The notes: generated by a model not told the origin, from the letters alone. Positions 28,092 through 36,293 are shown, numbered from the stretch's first letter. The stretch: DNA of 38,407 bases from an uncultured Veillonellaceae bacterium (GCA_927353735.1 CAKMIA010000013.1:1-38407), one strand, 5' to 3'. Translations and numbers: made by a program.

Positions 28092-28121
28092 CTGACACCC
28101 GCCCCCGGAGTATGGTAAGAT
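28092..28121 (+). promoter_or_regulatory. Promoter of the transglycosylase gene
   Basis: CTGACA (28092-28097), 18 bp, TAAGAT (28116-28121) preceded by TGG as an extended -10. It is divergent from the ltaE promoter, with the two -35 boxes only about 12 bp apart. Confidence 0.5.
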
Positions 28122-28149
28122 GAAATAAATACAGGAAGCGAGGCAAGGT

Positions 28150-29046
28150 ATGAAGAAATTTCTTCTGCTCCTGCTGCTGGCTGCGGCGGCGTGGGGCTTT
28201 TATGAGGGGGCACAGGAAAGCGGCACCATCCAGCCGGCGGGACGGCCCGCGGCGGAGGCCTCCTCCGGCCGGTCCGGCGGCGTCACGGAGATCTTCCGCA
28301 CGATCGTCCGGGGCGCGTCGGATCTGCCTTTCGGCGAGCTGCTGGACCGCGCGGAAGAAACGCCGGCCGCGCCCGCTGCCCCTTCTTCTGCTGCGCCGTC
28401 TGAGAATCCGCAGATCGCCGCTTCTCCCGAGCCCGGCCTGACGGAGGTATTTCATTTCAAGGACGCCGTGGAGAGCCGGATCGACCGCTCCCGGTTCGTT
28501 CCCTCCTCGGAGATCCCACCGCTCCTGAAAAATGCCATCGTCGCCGCGGAGGACCGCCGCTTCTATGACCACGGCGCCATCGACATCGTGAGCGTGGGCC
28601 GCGCGGCAGTGGCCAATTCCATGGCGGGCACCACCGTGGAGGGCGGGAGCACCCTCGCCCAGCAGACGGTAAAAAATCTCTTTCTGTCCGACGAACGCAC
28701 CTTCTCCCGCAAGCTCCGCGAGCTCGTCCTCGCCGTGCAGCTGGAAAAATATTACACCAAGGACCAGATCCTCGAGCTCTATCTGAATACGATCTATTTC
28801 GGCCACGGCACATACGGCATCCGCGATGCCTGCCGCACCTATTTCAATAAGGAACCGAAGGACCTCACCATCGCCCAGTGCGCCATGATCGCCGGCCTCC
28901 CGCAGGCGCCGTCCGCCTATGACCCCATCGATCATCCCGCAGAGGCAAAGAAGCGCATGTCCATCGTGCTCATGCTCATGGCGAAGGAAGGCTACATCAC
29001 GCCCCAGGAAGCGGCATCCGCCGCCATGGAAGCCATCCTGGAATGA
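28150..29046 (+). CDS. Monofunctional GT51 peptidoglycan transglycosylase
   Basis: 298 aa. GT51 enzymes polymerise glycan strands from lipid II at the outer face of the inner membrane. A signal anchor (MKKFLLLLLLAAAAWGFYEG) is followed by an Ala/Pro-rich linker to about residue 95. The catalytic domain then has EDRRFYDHGAID with the catalytic Glu, GGSTLAQQTVKNLFLS, RKLRELVLAVQLEKYYTKDQILELYLNTIYFGHGTYG and GLPQAPSAYDP. No transpeptidase domain follows, so it is monofunctional, like MtgA, with the long linker instead of a PBP1-type C-terminus. The gene stands alone with its own promoter and terminator. Confidence 0.94.
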   Translation: MKKFLLLLLLAAAAWGFYEGAQESGTIQPAGRPAAEASSGRSGGVTEIFRTIVRGASDLPFGELLDRAEETPAAPAAPSSAAPSENPQIAASPEPGLTEVFHFKDAVESRIDRSRFVPSSEIPPLLKNAIVAAEDRRFYDHGAIDIVSVGRAAVANSMAGTTVEGGSTLAQQTVKNLFLSDERTFSRKLRELVLAVQLEKYYTKDQILELYLNTIYFGHGTYGIRDACRTYFNKEPKDLTIAQCAMIAGLPQAPSAYDPIDHPAEAKKRMSIVLMLMAKEGYITPQEAASAAMEAILE

Positions 29047-29050
29047 CAGC

Positions 29051-29076
29051 ACCGCCCCTGCCGGGGCGGCTTTTTT
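29051..29076 (+). terminator. Terminator of the transglycosylase gene
   Basis: CCGCCCC-TG-CCGGGGCGG-type stem followed by TTTTTT, starting 4 bp after the stop. Confidence 0.85.
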
Positions 29077-29125
29077 GTGTCATGGCTCATACTTCGCAGG
29101 CATGGCCGCGTGATAAAAACAGGTA

Positions 29126-29155
29126 TTGGCTATTCTCCGGGTGATTTCCTACAAT
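29126..29155 (+). promoter_or_regulatory. Promoter of the exported hydrolase gene
   Basis: TTGGCT (29126-29131), 18 bp, TACAAT (29150-29155), about 44 bp before the start codon. Confidence 0.5.
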
Positions 29156-29198
29156 GAAGGCATACCCATCCTCCATCGATTTCAGAAAGGAGTCTCCC

Positions 29199-30269
29199 AT
29201 GAAACTTGCCAAAGCACTCTTCGCCGCCCTTGTATGCGGCGCCCTCTGCGGCATCTCCCCCGCCGTATCCGCTGCGAATACCGCCGTGCCTCAGCCGCTT
29301 CCCCTCGCCGAGACCGGCGACCTCTCCCGCGGCGCTGACAATTTCTACGTGAGCGACAAGCTCGATTCCGAAGTAGTGACGTTCCACAATATCTACCAGA
29401 TGAAAATGGAAGGGACGCTCTTCACGCCGAAGGACATGGACCGCGCCGAGCGCCACCCCGCCATCATCGTGGGCCATCCCATGGGCGCCGTCCGTGAACA
29501 GAGCGCCAATCTCTACGCCCAGAAAATGGCCGAGCAGGGCTTCGTGACTCTCTCGGTGGACCTGTCCTTCTGGGGCGGCTCCGAGGGCACTCCCCGGAAT
29601 GCGGTGGATCCCACCATCTACGCGGAGACCTTCAGCGCCGCCGTGGACTATCTGGATACGCTTCCCTTCGTGGACAAGGATAACATCGGCGTCATCGGCA
29701 TCTGCGGCAGCGGCAGCTACGCCATCGCCGAGGCGAAGATCGATCCCCGCCTCAAGGCTGTCGCCACGGTAAGCATGTACGACATGGGCAAGGCCACCCG
29801 CTCCGGCCTGCGGGAGAGCCAGACCCTCGCCCAGCGAAAAGCCATCCTTGAGGAAGCCGCCGCCCAGCGCGACCGGGAATATGCCGGCGCACCGGTGGTC
29901 TACACGAGCGGCACGCCGGAGCACGTGGATGAAAATTCCCCCGCGGTGGCCCGGGAATTCTATGATTACTACCGCACCCGCCGCGGCGCTTCCGACCGTA
30001 CGAACACCCACCCGCTCCTCACGAGCAACGTGAAGCTCATGAATTTCTATCCCTTCAACGACATCGACACCATCTCTCCCCGGCCGCTGCTCCTCATCGC
30101 CGGCACGGACGCCCATTCCCGTGAATTCAGCGAGGACGCGTACCGTCTCGCCGCCGAGCCGAAGGAACTCGTGCTCGTCCCGAATGCAGGCCACGTCGAT
30201 CTCTACGACCGCACGGAGGTCATCCCCTGGGAGAAGCTCTTCGATTTCTTCCATCAGTATCTGAAATGA
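29199..30269 (+). CDS. Exported alpha/beta hydrolase
   Basis: 356 aa from MKLAKALFAALVCGAL, with AGAAAGGAG upstream. A Sec signal peptide (cleavage near AVSAAN, residue 27) sends it to the periplasm. The alpha/beta fold shows in HPAIIVGHPMGAVREQSANLYAQKMAEQGFVTLSVDLSFWGGS. The nucleophile elbow is GVIGICGSGSYA, with Cys at the usual Ser position of GxSxG, or the following Ser as the nucleophile. The acid is in LLLIAGTDAHSREF and the His in PNAGHVDLYD. The layout resembles the YcjY-like branch related to dienelactone hydrolases. The substrate is unknown. It stands alone with a terminator 11 bp downstream. Confidence 0.85.
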   Translation: MKLAKALFAALVCGALCGISPAVSAANTAVPQPLPLAETGDLSRGADNFYVSDKLDSEVVTFHNIYQMKMEGTLFTPKDMDRAERHPAIIVGHPMGAVREQSANLYAQKMAEQGFVTLSVDLSFWGGSEGTPRNAVDPTIYAETFSAAVDYLDTLPFVDKDNIGVIGICGSGSYAIAEAKIDPRLKAVATVSMYDMGKATRSGLRESQTLAQRKAILEEAAAQRDREYAGAPVVYTSGTPEHVDENSPAVAREFYDYYRTRRGASDRTNTHPLLTSNVKLMNFYPFNDIDTISPRPLLLIAGTDAHSREFSEDAYRLAAEPKELVLVPNAGHVDLYDRTEVIPWEKLFDFFHQYLK

Positions 30270-30280
30270 TACACGTCCTG

Positions 30281-30304
30281 CCGCCCTCCGGGGCGGCTTT
30301 TTTT
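30281..30304 (+). terminator. Terminator of the hydrolase gene
   Basis: CCGCCC-TCC-GGGGCGG stem followed by a run of seven T. Confidence 0.85.
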
Positions 30305-30312
30305 CGTCCTCA

Positions 30313-30321
30313 TGCTATAAT
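30313..30321 (+). promoter_or_regulatory. mnmA promoter (extended -10)
   Basis: TGCTATAAT, an extended -10 directly after the previous terminator. The leader carries a small hairpin AGCGCC-TCACA-GGCGCT at about 30324-30340. Confidence 0.55.
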
Positions 30322-30405
30322 AAAAGCGCCTCACAGGCGCTCTCCTTCGGACTTTCACTCCGCTGCGGCAGCTCCAGACTGATGGGACAGAAAGGAAACA
30401 GAATT

Positions 30406-31458
30406 ATGACAGACAGAAAGAAAGTGGTGGTCGCCCTCTCCGGCGGTGTGGATTCCACGCTGGCCGCCCGGCTCCTCATGGACGCGGGCTACGAGGTCAC
30501 CGCAGCCACCATGAAGCAGTTCGACGGGCAGGACGTATCCGACGCGGAGGCTATGGCCTCCTGTCTGGGCATTCCCCACAGGGTATTCGACGTGCGGGAC
30601 GCCTACAGGGACGTGGTGCTCCGGTATTTCATCGATTCCTATGCGGCAGGACGCACGCCGAATCCGTGCATGGTGTGCGATTTCCGCATCAAATTCGGCC
30701 TCTTCTACGAGGAGGCCCGGGCGTATTTCGGCGCGGACTATTTCGCCACCGGCCACTATTCGCGCATCCTCTGGGACGAGGACCGGCAGAAATACGCGGT
30801 GCACCGGGGACTGGACGCTGCCAAGGACCAGTCCTACATGATGTACCACCTCACGCAGGACCAGCTCGCCCACATCCTTTTCCCGCTGGGCCGCTTCACC
30901 AAGCAGGAAACGCGGCGCCTCTCCGAGGAAAAGGGGCTCCCCACCTGGAACAAGGCGGAGAGCCAGGACATGTGCTTCCTCGCGGCGGGCGATTCCTACA
31001 AGGACTATCTGCTCCGCCACGCGCCGGAGATCTTCCGCCCCGGAGACATCACCGATAAAAAGGGGCACGTCCTCGGCCGGCATCAGGGCCTGCCGTGCTA
31101 TACCATCGGCCAGCGGAAGGGGCTCGGCATCGCCGCGAAGACGCCGCTCTACGTGACCGGCCTCGACGCGAAGCGGAACCGCGTCATCGTCGGGCCCAAT
31201 GAGGACCTCTTCCGCACGCGCCTCCTCGCAGGCGAGCTGGACTTCACCGACGGCACAGCGCCGGGCCCGGTCTTTGCTTGCGAGGCAAAGATCCGCTACG
31301 GCATGCGCGCCACCGCGGCGGAGGTCACCGTGCAGGACGACGGCCGCGCGGCGGTCGCCTTCCGGGAGCCTCAGCGGGCGGTCACTCCCGGCCAGTCCGT
31401 GGTCTTTTACGACGGCGACCGGCTCATCGGCGGCGGCACCATCCTCCGCCCCTTATGA
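30406..31458 (+). CDS. mnmA: tRNA-specific 2-thiouridylase MnmA
   Basis: 350 aa from MTDRKKVVVALSGGVDST, with AAAGGA upstream; a frame 8 codons longer is less likely. MnmA puts sulphur on U34 of Lys, Glu and Gln tRNAs, with ATP. The PP-loop SGGVDST is at residues 12-18. The two catalytic cysteines are Cys91 in NPCMVCDFRIKFG and Cys190 in ESQDMCFLA. Other family blocks are FATGHYSR, DQSYMMYHL, LPCYTIGQRKGLGI and the C-terminal barrel ending PGQSVVFYDGDRLIGGGTI. Against the usual family order the N-terminal insert after the PP-loop is shorter than in E. coli. It stands alone in its transcription unit. Confidence 0.96.
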   Translation: MTDRKKVVVALSGGVDSTLAARLLMDAGYEVTAATMKQFDGQDVSDAEAMASCLGIPHRVFDVRDAYRDVVLRYFIDSYAAGRTPNPCMVCDFRIKFGLFYEEARAYFGADYFATGHYSRILWDEDRQKYAVHRGLDAAKDQSYMMYHLTQDQLAHILFPLGRFTKQETRRLSEEKGLPTWNKAESQDMCFLAAGDSYKDYLLRHAPEIFRPGDITDKKGHVLGRHQGLPCYTIGQRKGLGIAAKTPLYVTGLDAKRNRVIVGPNEDLFRTRLLAGELDFTDGTAPGPVFACEAKIRYGMRATAAEVTVQDDGRAAVAFREPQRAVTPGQSVVFYDGDRLIGGGTILRPL

Positions 31459-31472
31459 CACACCCAATCATC

Positions 31473-31495
31473 AGCGTCCTTCGGGACGCTTTTTT
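31473..31495 (+). terminator. Terminator of mnmA
   Basis: AGCGTCC-TTCG-GGACGCT followed by TTTTT, 14 bp after the stop. Confidence 0.9.
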
Positions 31496-31579
31496 CGCGG
31501 AAAATTTTCCTTTTCTTTACACCATCTGTACAGCTCCTTCTTATACTGGAAACAGCAATGTATCGGAAGGAGGCGTCCC

Positions 31580-32095
31580 ATGCCCTTTGAATGCTGGTTT
31601 CTCCGGTGGATGCGCCATTACACGAAAAGCCGCTTCAGCGATTATTTCATGCCCCGCGTGACCCGTCTCGGCGACTACGGCGCGCTGTGGATCGTCATGG
31701 CCCTCGTCATGCTCTGCTTCCGCCGCACCCGGCAGCCGGCAGTGCAGATGCTCCTCGCCCTCGCCGTGGAAAGCCTCCTCTGCAATACCCTCCTGAAGCC
31801 CCTCATCGGCCGGCCCCGCCCGTTCGAACTGTCCTCCAGGGTGCGGCCCCTCATCCCGCCGCCGTCGGACCGCTCCTTCCCGTCGGGCCACACCGCCTCC
31901 TCCATCGCCGCCGCGGCCAGCCTGTGGCTCGCCGGTTCGCCTCTGTGGAAGGCGGCGCTCCCCATGGCGCTCCTCATCGCCTGGTCCCGGATGTACATCT
32001 GCGTCCATTTCGTGACGGACATCCTCGGCGGCATCGGCACGGGCCTGCTCTCGGCGGCGCTCGGAAAAGCGCTCATGGAGCGTCTCCGCCGCTGA
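31580..32095 (+). CDS. PAP2-family membrane phosphatase
   Basis: 171 aa from MPFECWFLRWMRHY, with GGAAGGAGG upstream; the longer open frame upstream is a shadow of mnmA. PAP2 motifs: LKPLIGRPRPF, PSGHT and SRMYICVHFVTDILGG, with the catalytic His residues. The order of membrane segments is that of small undecaprenyl diphosphate phosphatases or phosphatidylglycerophosphatase B-like enzymes. The third motif has VHF where the gene at 16654-17238 has IHY, so the two are only distant paralogues. A -10-like TATACT lies at 31542-31547 without a well-spaced -35. The gene ends at a bidirectional terminator. Confidence 0.9.
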   Translation: MPFECWFLRWMRHYTKSRFSDYFMPRVTRLGDYGALWIVMALVMLCFRRTRQPAVQMLLALAVESLLCNTLLKPLIGRPRPFELSSRVRPLIPPPSDRSFPSGHTASSIAAAASLWLAGSPLWKAALPMALLIAWSRMYICVHFVTDILGGIGTGLLSAALGKALMERLRR

Positions 32096-32103
32096 ACGGG
32101 CAC

Positions 32104-32136
32104 AAAAAAAGAACGGCCTGTGCCGTTCCGTTTTTT
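32104..32136. terminator. Bidirectional terminator between PAP2 and folT
   Basis: GAACGGC-CTGT-GCCGTTC with A-run before and T-run after. It serves the convergent genes on both strands; the folT stop lies at its edge. Confidence 0.85.
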
Positions 32137-32662
32137 ATCTGCGGCCGTCCTTCCCGGAAAGCAGGGCCGACGCCGCGGGCCGGAGCGCCCGGTACACCGC
32201 GCAGAAGATCATCACCTGCACCGGCGGCCAGAGGATATTTTTCACCAGCCGCGGCAGGAAGATGGCACCCCAGGCCTTGCCGTAAAAGAGCGTGAGCCAC
32301 AGGGTCTGGAGCCCCAGATTGACCACCACCGCCACCAGAAAGAATGCCGCGGCGGTGCGCTTCACCGTCAGGGGATGGCCGTGGAGCACCCATCCGAAGA
32401 GAAAGCCCGTGAGAAAATCCGTGAGCAGGAAGCCCGGAAAAAAGACGCCCAGCCCGAGCACGGCCGTACCGATGAAGCCCGAGGCGGCGGTCATGAGCCC
32501 GGCGGGCACCGCGCCGAAATAGGCGCCGCACAGCGCGATGGGCAGAAAGCTGAAGCTCAGCCGGAGAAACGTGGTCTGGATGGAAAAGACGAAGGTGAGA
32601 AGAATCGTCACGGCGATAAAAAAGCCGAGAAACACAAATCGTCTGATGGAAAAGGAATCCAT
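32135..32662 (-). CDS. folT: Folate ECF transporter S component
   Basis: 175 aa from MDSFSIRRFVFLGFFIAV, with AGGAGG 9 nt upstream. S components bind a vitamin and dock on the shared EcfA-EcfT module to import it. Six hydrophobic segments fit an S component. The N-terminal part FLRLSFSFLPIALCGAYFGAVPAGLMTAASGFIG matches the FolT-like group. Specificity is supported strongly by the tetrahydrofolate riboswitch just upstream, a known partner of folT in Firmicutes. The EcfA/EcfT genes are not in the window, as expected for group II ECF systems that share a module. Confidence 0.88.
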   Translation of the reverse strand: MDSFSIRRFVFLGFFIAVTILLTFVFSIQTTFLRLSFSFLPIALCGAYFGAVPAGLMTAASGFIGTAVLGLGVFFPGFLLTDFLTGFLFGWVLHGHPLTVKRTAAAFFLVAVVVNLGLQTLWLTLFYGKAWGAIFLPRLVKNILWPPVQVMIFCAVYRALRPAASALLSGKDGRR

Positions 32663-32706
32663 AAAAAAACACCTCCTGTGCCCGTTCTCGCACGCGAAGG
32701 CGTCCG

Positions 32707-32804
32707 GCAGCGGGATGCGGCGGCCGTACCGCAAGCTGCGCTTTTCGTCCCGGCGGCAAACTCCCCGTCCGCCCGGCACTTCACGCACGGCCGCTTACTC
32801 TGCA
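32707..32804 (-). promoter_or_regulatory. Tetrahydrofolate (THF) riboswitch upstream of folT
   Basis: Read on the minus strand, the 98-nt stretch has the THF riboswitch landmarks in order. P1 is formed by GCAG and CTGC at its ends. Then come GAGTAAGC, GCGTGAAGTGCCGGG, a GGGGAGTTTGCC segment, GGGACGAAAAGCG, TTGCGGTACGG, and the closing CCGCATCCCGC. Folate excess should lower folT expression; the 44 nt between aptamer and start codon contain the Shine-Dalgarno, so control may act on translation. The alignment is by eye. Confidence 0.85.
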
Positions 32805-32821
32805 ACTGTAAAATTGATTGT

Positions 32822-32827
32822 ATTATA
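32822..32827 (-). promoter_or_regulatory. folT promoter -10
   Basis: TATAAT on the minus strand, about 18 bp before the riboswitch. The -35 region (near 32845-32850) is weak. Confidence 0.55.
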
Positions 32828-32851
32828 CCGTATTCTTTCTTCTCTGCACAG

Positions 32852-32880
32852 AAAAAACTCCCCCGTTTCCCGGAGGAGTT
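32852..32880 (-). terminator. Terminator of the feo operon
   Basis: Minus strand AACTCC-T-CC pairs with GG-G-GGAGTT, followed by TTTTTT. It lies about 12 bp after the 51-aa gene. Confidence 0.8.
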
Positions 32881-32891
32881 CCTTTTTATTG

Positions 32892-33047
32892 CTATTTCTT
32901 CTGCCAATCGGCACGCCGGCAGAGCCCCTGCGCATGATAGGGGCATCCGCAGCACCGGCCGCGGGCCGCCCGCCTTCTCTGGACGATCCGGCGGAGCGCC
33001 CACAGCACATAGGCCGCCACCAGCACGAGTATCAGGTATGCCGCCAT
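32892..33047 (-). CDS. FeoB-associated Cys-rich membrane protein
   Basis: A 51-aa protein too short for routine gene calling. The N-terminal membrane helix is MAAYLILVLVAAYVLWALRR. A basic stretch follows, then a cysteine cluster RCCGCPYHAQGLC, and the end ADWQKK. This is the pattern of the small FeoB-associated Cys-rich membrane proteins found downstream of feoB in many anaerobes, where they are thought to help iron uptake. AGGAGG precedes the ATG. It starts 12 bp after the feoB stop and is followed by the operon terminator. Confidence 0.85.
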   Translation of the reverse strand: MAAYLILVLVAAYVLWALRRIVQRRRAARGRCCGCPYHAQGLCRRADWQKK

Positions 33048-33059
33048 GAGACCGCCTCC

Positions 33060-35105
33060 TCAGAAGAACGCACTGCCGATCTGGTAGACGCAGAAGGTGA
33101 CGATCCACGCCACCACCAGCTGGAACAGCGCCGTGAAGCCCATCCACGCCCAGCTGCCGGACTCGCTGCGGATGGTGCCCAGCGCCGCCGCACAGGGCAC
33201 ATAGAGCAGGCAGAAGATCATCAGGCAGAATGCATTGAATTCGCCGAAGCCGATCGCCTCCAGCGCGGACGCAAAGGCCGCCATGCCCTCCGGCGAGCTG
33301 GCATTCACCACGCCGAACAGCACGGCGCAGCTGGAGACCACCACTTCCTTGGCGGAAATGCCTGCGATCAGCGCCACCACGATCTGCCAGAAGCCGAGGC
33401 CGATGGGCGCAAAGAACGGAGTGAGCGCCTTGCCGATGTCCGCGCCGAAGCTGCTGCTCATGTCCTCTGCATAGCCGTCAGGGCCGAAGCTGAGCAGCGC
33501 CCAGATAAGGAGCGTCGCCACGAAAATGGTCGTCCCTGCCTTGCCGAGATAGTCCTCGACCTTTTCCCACACGTAGATGCTCACCGTGCGCATATCCGGG
33601 AGCTTGTATTCCGGCAGCTCGATGAGGAGATAATTGACGGTGTTCTTCCGGTCCAACAGATGGATCACCGCCGTCACGGCGATGGCCACCAGAATGCCGA
33701 TGATGTACATGGAGTAGGCCGCGAGCATGGCCCGGTCCCCAAAGAACATTTCCGCAAAGAGGATGTAAATGGTGAGGCGCGCATTGCAGCTCATGAAGGG
33801 CGTCACCAGCATGACCTTGAAGCGGTCCCGCTTGTTTTCCAGCGCCCGCGAGGCCATGATGGCCGGCACGGTGCAGCCGAAGCCCACCAGCATGGGGATG
33901 AAGGCCTTCCCGGAGAGCCCGAGATGGCTCATGACCCCTTCCATGACGTAGGCCACGCGCGCCATGTAGCCGCTGTCCTCCAGCAGGGCCAGACAGAGGA
34001 AGAGGATGAGGATGTTCGGCAGGAAGGTGACGATGGTCCCCACGCCGCCGATGATTCCGTTCACCACGAGGGAAGTCACCGCATCGCCGGCCCCCGTCTG
34101 GGCCAGCAGCGCCGTCGCGCCCCCGGAGATCCAGTCAATGACCTCCTCGAAGCCGCCCTTGATCCAGTCGCCCACGGTGAAGGTGAGGAAGAAGATCACC
34201 GCCATGATGCCGAGAAATACGGGGATACCCCAGGTGCTGCTGGTGAGGACCCGGTCCGCCCGCTCGGTGAGCATGTCCTGATGGTCCTTGTGGACGAGCA
34301 CCTCTTCAATGATCTCGTCGATGAAATCGTATTTCTGGTTGATGATGTCCGACTCGTAGCTCCGGTCGATCACATCCGGCAGGTCCACGGGATATTTCTC
34401 CGTGATCTCCCGGTCGCCCTCGAGCAGCTTCAGGGCGTGCCACCGGTAATTGGTGAGATCCGGATATTTCTCCTTCAGCACGGGCATGATCTGATCGATC
34501 TTGTCCTCGATCTCGTCGGAATAGACCATGGCGTATTCCGCATGATGATTGTGGCGGTGCTTTGAGACGGTCTTGTGCTCGTGGATGAGCCGGTCCGGCT
34601 TCGTGTGGCCCACATGGTGCACCGCCGCGTGGAGCAGCACATCCAGCCCGTGCCGCTGCCGGGCCGATACGGGAATGACAGGGATGCCCAGCATTTCCGG
34701 CAGGCGGTGCAGGTCGATCTCCATGCCCCGCTTGATGACGATATCCATCATATTGAGAGCCAGCACGACGGGCTTCCCCAGCTCCAGCAGCTGCAGGGTG
34801 AGGTACAGGCTCCGCTCCAGCGAGGCCGCGTCCGCCACATTGACGATGACGTCCACGTCGCCTGACAGGATGAACTGCCGCGCCACGGTCTCCTCCATCG
34901 TGTAGGAGGTGAGGCTGTACGTGCCGGGCAGGTCCACCAGATGGATGCCCACGCCGTGGTCTTTAATGGCGCCCTCCACCTTTTCCACGGTGACCCCCGG
35001 CCAGTTCGCCACCTTCAGGTTGGCGCCGGTGTACGCATTGAAGAGCGTGGTCTTGCCGCAGTTCGGATTGCCGATGAATCCGATGGTGATCTCATTCCCC
35101 TTCAT
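33060..35105 (-). CDS. feoB: Ferrous iron transporter FeoB
   Basis: 681 aa from MKGNEITIGFIGNPNCGKTT, with GGAGG 6 nt upstream; a 7-codon longer frame starts inside feoA. FeoB is the main Fe2+ importer of anaerobes: a cytosolic G domain fused to a membrane permease. G1 is GNPNCGKTT (residues 12-20), G2 includes GVTVEK, G3 DLPGTYS, G4 LNMMD and G5 SAR. A His-rich segment (HEHKTVSKHRHNHH) lies at the end of the G domain region. The permease part has the two gate motifs LLEDSGYMARVAYVMEG with GFGCTVPA, and FMSCNARLTIY. feoA overlaps its start, and the 51-aa Cys-rich protein follows. Confidence 0.97.
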   Translation of the reverse strand: MKGNEITIGFIGNPNCGKTTLFNAYTGANLKVANWPGVTVEKVEGAIKDHGVGIHLVDLPGTYSLTSYTMEETVARQFILSGDVDVIVNVADAASLERSLYLTLQLLELGKPVVLALNMMDIVIKRGMEIDLHRLPEMLGIPVIPVSARQRHGLDVLLHAAVHHVGHTKPDRLIHEHKTVSKHRHNHHAEYAMVYSDEIEDKIDQIMPVLKEKYPDLTNYRWHALKLLEGDREITEKYPVDLPDVIDRSYESDIINQKYDFIDEIIEEVLVHKDHQDMLTERADRVLTSSTWGIPVFLGIMAVIFFLTFTVGDWIKGGFEEVIDWISGGATALLAQTGAGDAVTSLVVNGIIGGVGTIVTFLPNILILFLCLALLEDSGYMARVAYVMEGVMSHLGLSGKAFIPMLVGFGCTVPAIMASRALENKRDRFKVMLVTPFMSCNARLTIYILFAEMFFGDRAMLAAYSMYIIGILVAIAVTAVIHLLDRKNTVNYLLIELPEYKLPDMRTVSIYVWEKVEDYLGKAGTTIFVATLLIWALLSFGPDGYAEDMSSSFGADIGKALTPFFAPIGLGFWQIVVALIAGISAKEVVVSSCAVLFGVVNASSPEGMAAFASALEAIGFGEFNAFCLMIFCLLYVPCAAALGTIRSESGSWAWMGFTALFQLVVAWIVTFCVYQIGSAFF

Positions 35106-35334
35106 GGCCGGCCTCCTTCCCTTCAATATTCTTCGTGATATTGTATCCCAGCGCGAAGCGGGACCCCCGCAGCTTGATGATGAGGATGCCCTGTCCCTTC
35201 CGGTTCAGTACGGTCACCTTCGCGCCGTGCGTCATGCCCAGCGCCTCCAGGCGCCGCTCCAGCTCAAAAGGGAGATGAAGCGCCTCCACCACATACGTGC
35301 GTCCGATCTGCGCGTCTTTCAGGATCAAAGCCAT
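35092..35334 (-). CDS. feoA: FeoA family protein
   Basis: 80 aa from MALILKDAQIGRTYVV, an SH3-like fold protein that supports FeoB. The upstream open frame of 52 codons crosses the promoter and is not used. Family features: ERRLEALGMTHGAKVTVLNRKGQGILIIKLRGSRFALGYNITKNI, the usual FeoA ending. AAGGA lies almost touching the ATG, a poor spacing. It overlaps feoB by 14 nt, which implies coupled translation. It is the first gene of feoA-feoB-Cys-rich protein. Confidence 0.94.
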   Translation of the reverse strand: MALILKDAQIGRTYVVEALHLPFELERRLEALGMTHGAKVTVLNRKGQGILIIKLRGSRFALGYNITKNIEGKEAGHEGE

Positions 35335-35407
35335 TCCTTCTTTCTGTTTTCTGTGATGATCCACTTTCCTCTGCGGCCACGGGCCTGAAAGTTTCTCTTT
35401 TTCCCTC

Positions 35408-35435
35408 ATTGTAGCACCAATAAGCGGACCTTCAA
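35408..35435 (-). promoter_or_regulatory. feo operon promoter
   Basis: Minus strand: TTGAAG (35435-35430), 16 bp, TACAAT (35413-35408) preceded by TGC as an extended -10. No clear Fur box was recognised nearby. Confidence 0.6.
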
Positions 35436-35491
35436 AGTATGTTTCGGCGTGCCAGAAATTCCCCGCTGCCGCCGGATGCCCGGTGCCCACG

Positions 35492-35524
35492 AAAAAACGC
35501 CTCCCCCGCAGAACGGAGGAGGCG
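35492..35524 (-). terminator. Terminator of the TSUP permease gene
   Basis: Minus strand GCGCCTCC pairs with GGGAGGCG, then TTTTTT, starting 7 bp after the stop. Confidence 0.85.
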
Positions 35525-35531
35525 CTCCGGT

Positions 35532-36293
35532 TTACATCATCATTTCATAGATGGTCTTCACGAAGAACAGCACCAGCACGATGAGGATGATGTTTTTCAC
35601 CCCGCCGGCACCGCGCTTCGCGAAATAATTGGCCCCCAGATAGTTGCCCACGATATTGAAGGCCCCCGCGATGAGTCCCAGCCAGATCAGCACGGCGTCA
35701 TTCAGGAGAAACACCGTGAGCGCCGCCGCATTGGTGGACAGGTTGATCACCTTGGCCATGCCGTTTGCCCGGGTGAGCTTCATGTGCGCCACTCCCGACA
35801 GGAGGAGCAGCAGGAAGGTCCCCGTGCCCGGTCCGTAGAAACCGTCGTACAGGCCCATCACGAAGGCGCAGCCCATGGCGATGGCCGCCGTTTTTCCCGC
35901 ACTGAAGGGCGGCTTGTCCGAGCCGATGGATTTCTTCGTCATCACGTACGCCGCCGTGAGAGGAAGCACGATCAGAATGATGATCTTAAAATACGCCGGG
36001 TCCATGTAGAGCGCCGCATGGGCGCCGATGGACGAGCCCGCGAGCGCACAGGCCGCGCCGCCTGCGGCAGGCCGCCACTCGATCCAGCCCCGCCGGGCAA
36101 ATTTCCATGTGGTGATCGCCGTCCCCATGGAGGAGCTCAGCTTGTTGGTGCCGAGCACGTAATGGACGGGCAGGCCGCCCATGAAATAGGCGGGCAGCGA
36201 AATGAGCCCGCCGCCGCCCGCCACGGCATCCACAAAGCCCGCCAGAAACACCAGCGGGCAGATAATCAGGAACTGCGACCACGTAATATCCAT
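35532..36293 (-). CDS. TSUP family permease (TauE/SafE type)
   Basis: 253 aa. TSUP proteins move sulphur-containing organic anions or other small anions across the inner membrane. The hallmark N-terminus is FLAGFVDAVAGGGGLISLPAYFMGGLPVHYVLGTNKLSSSMGTAIT, and the second half repeats the pattern in MGLYDGFYGPGTGTFLLLLLSGVAHMKLTRANGMAKVINLSTN. Eight or so membrane segments. The substrate cannot be read from sequence; sulphite, taurine or sulphoacetate exporters are the known examples. It lies about 54 bp after the exported protein gene ending at 36348, with no terminator seen between, so it may be the last gene of that operon. Confidence 0.92.
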   Translation of the reverse strand: MDITWSQFLIICPLVFLAGFVDAVAGGGGLISLPAYFMGGLPVHYVLGTNKLSSSMGTAITTWKFARRGWIEWRPAAGGAACALAGSSIGAHAALYMDPAYFKIIILIVLPLTAAYVMTKKSIGSDKPPFSAGKTAAIAMGCAFVMGLYDGFYGPGTGTFLLLLLSGVAHMKLTRANGMAKVINLSTNAAALTVFLLNDAVLIWLGLIAGAFNIVGNYLGANYFAKRGAGGVKNIILIVLVLFFVKTIYEMMM

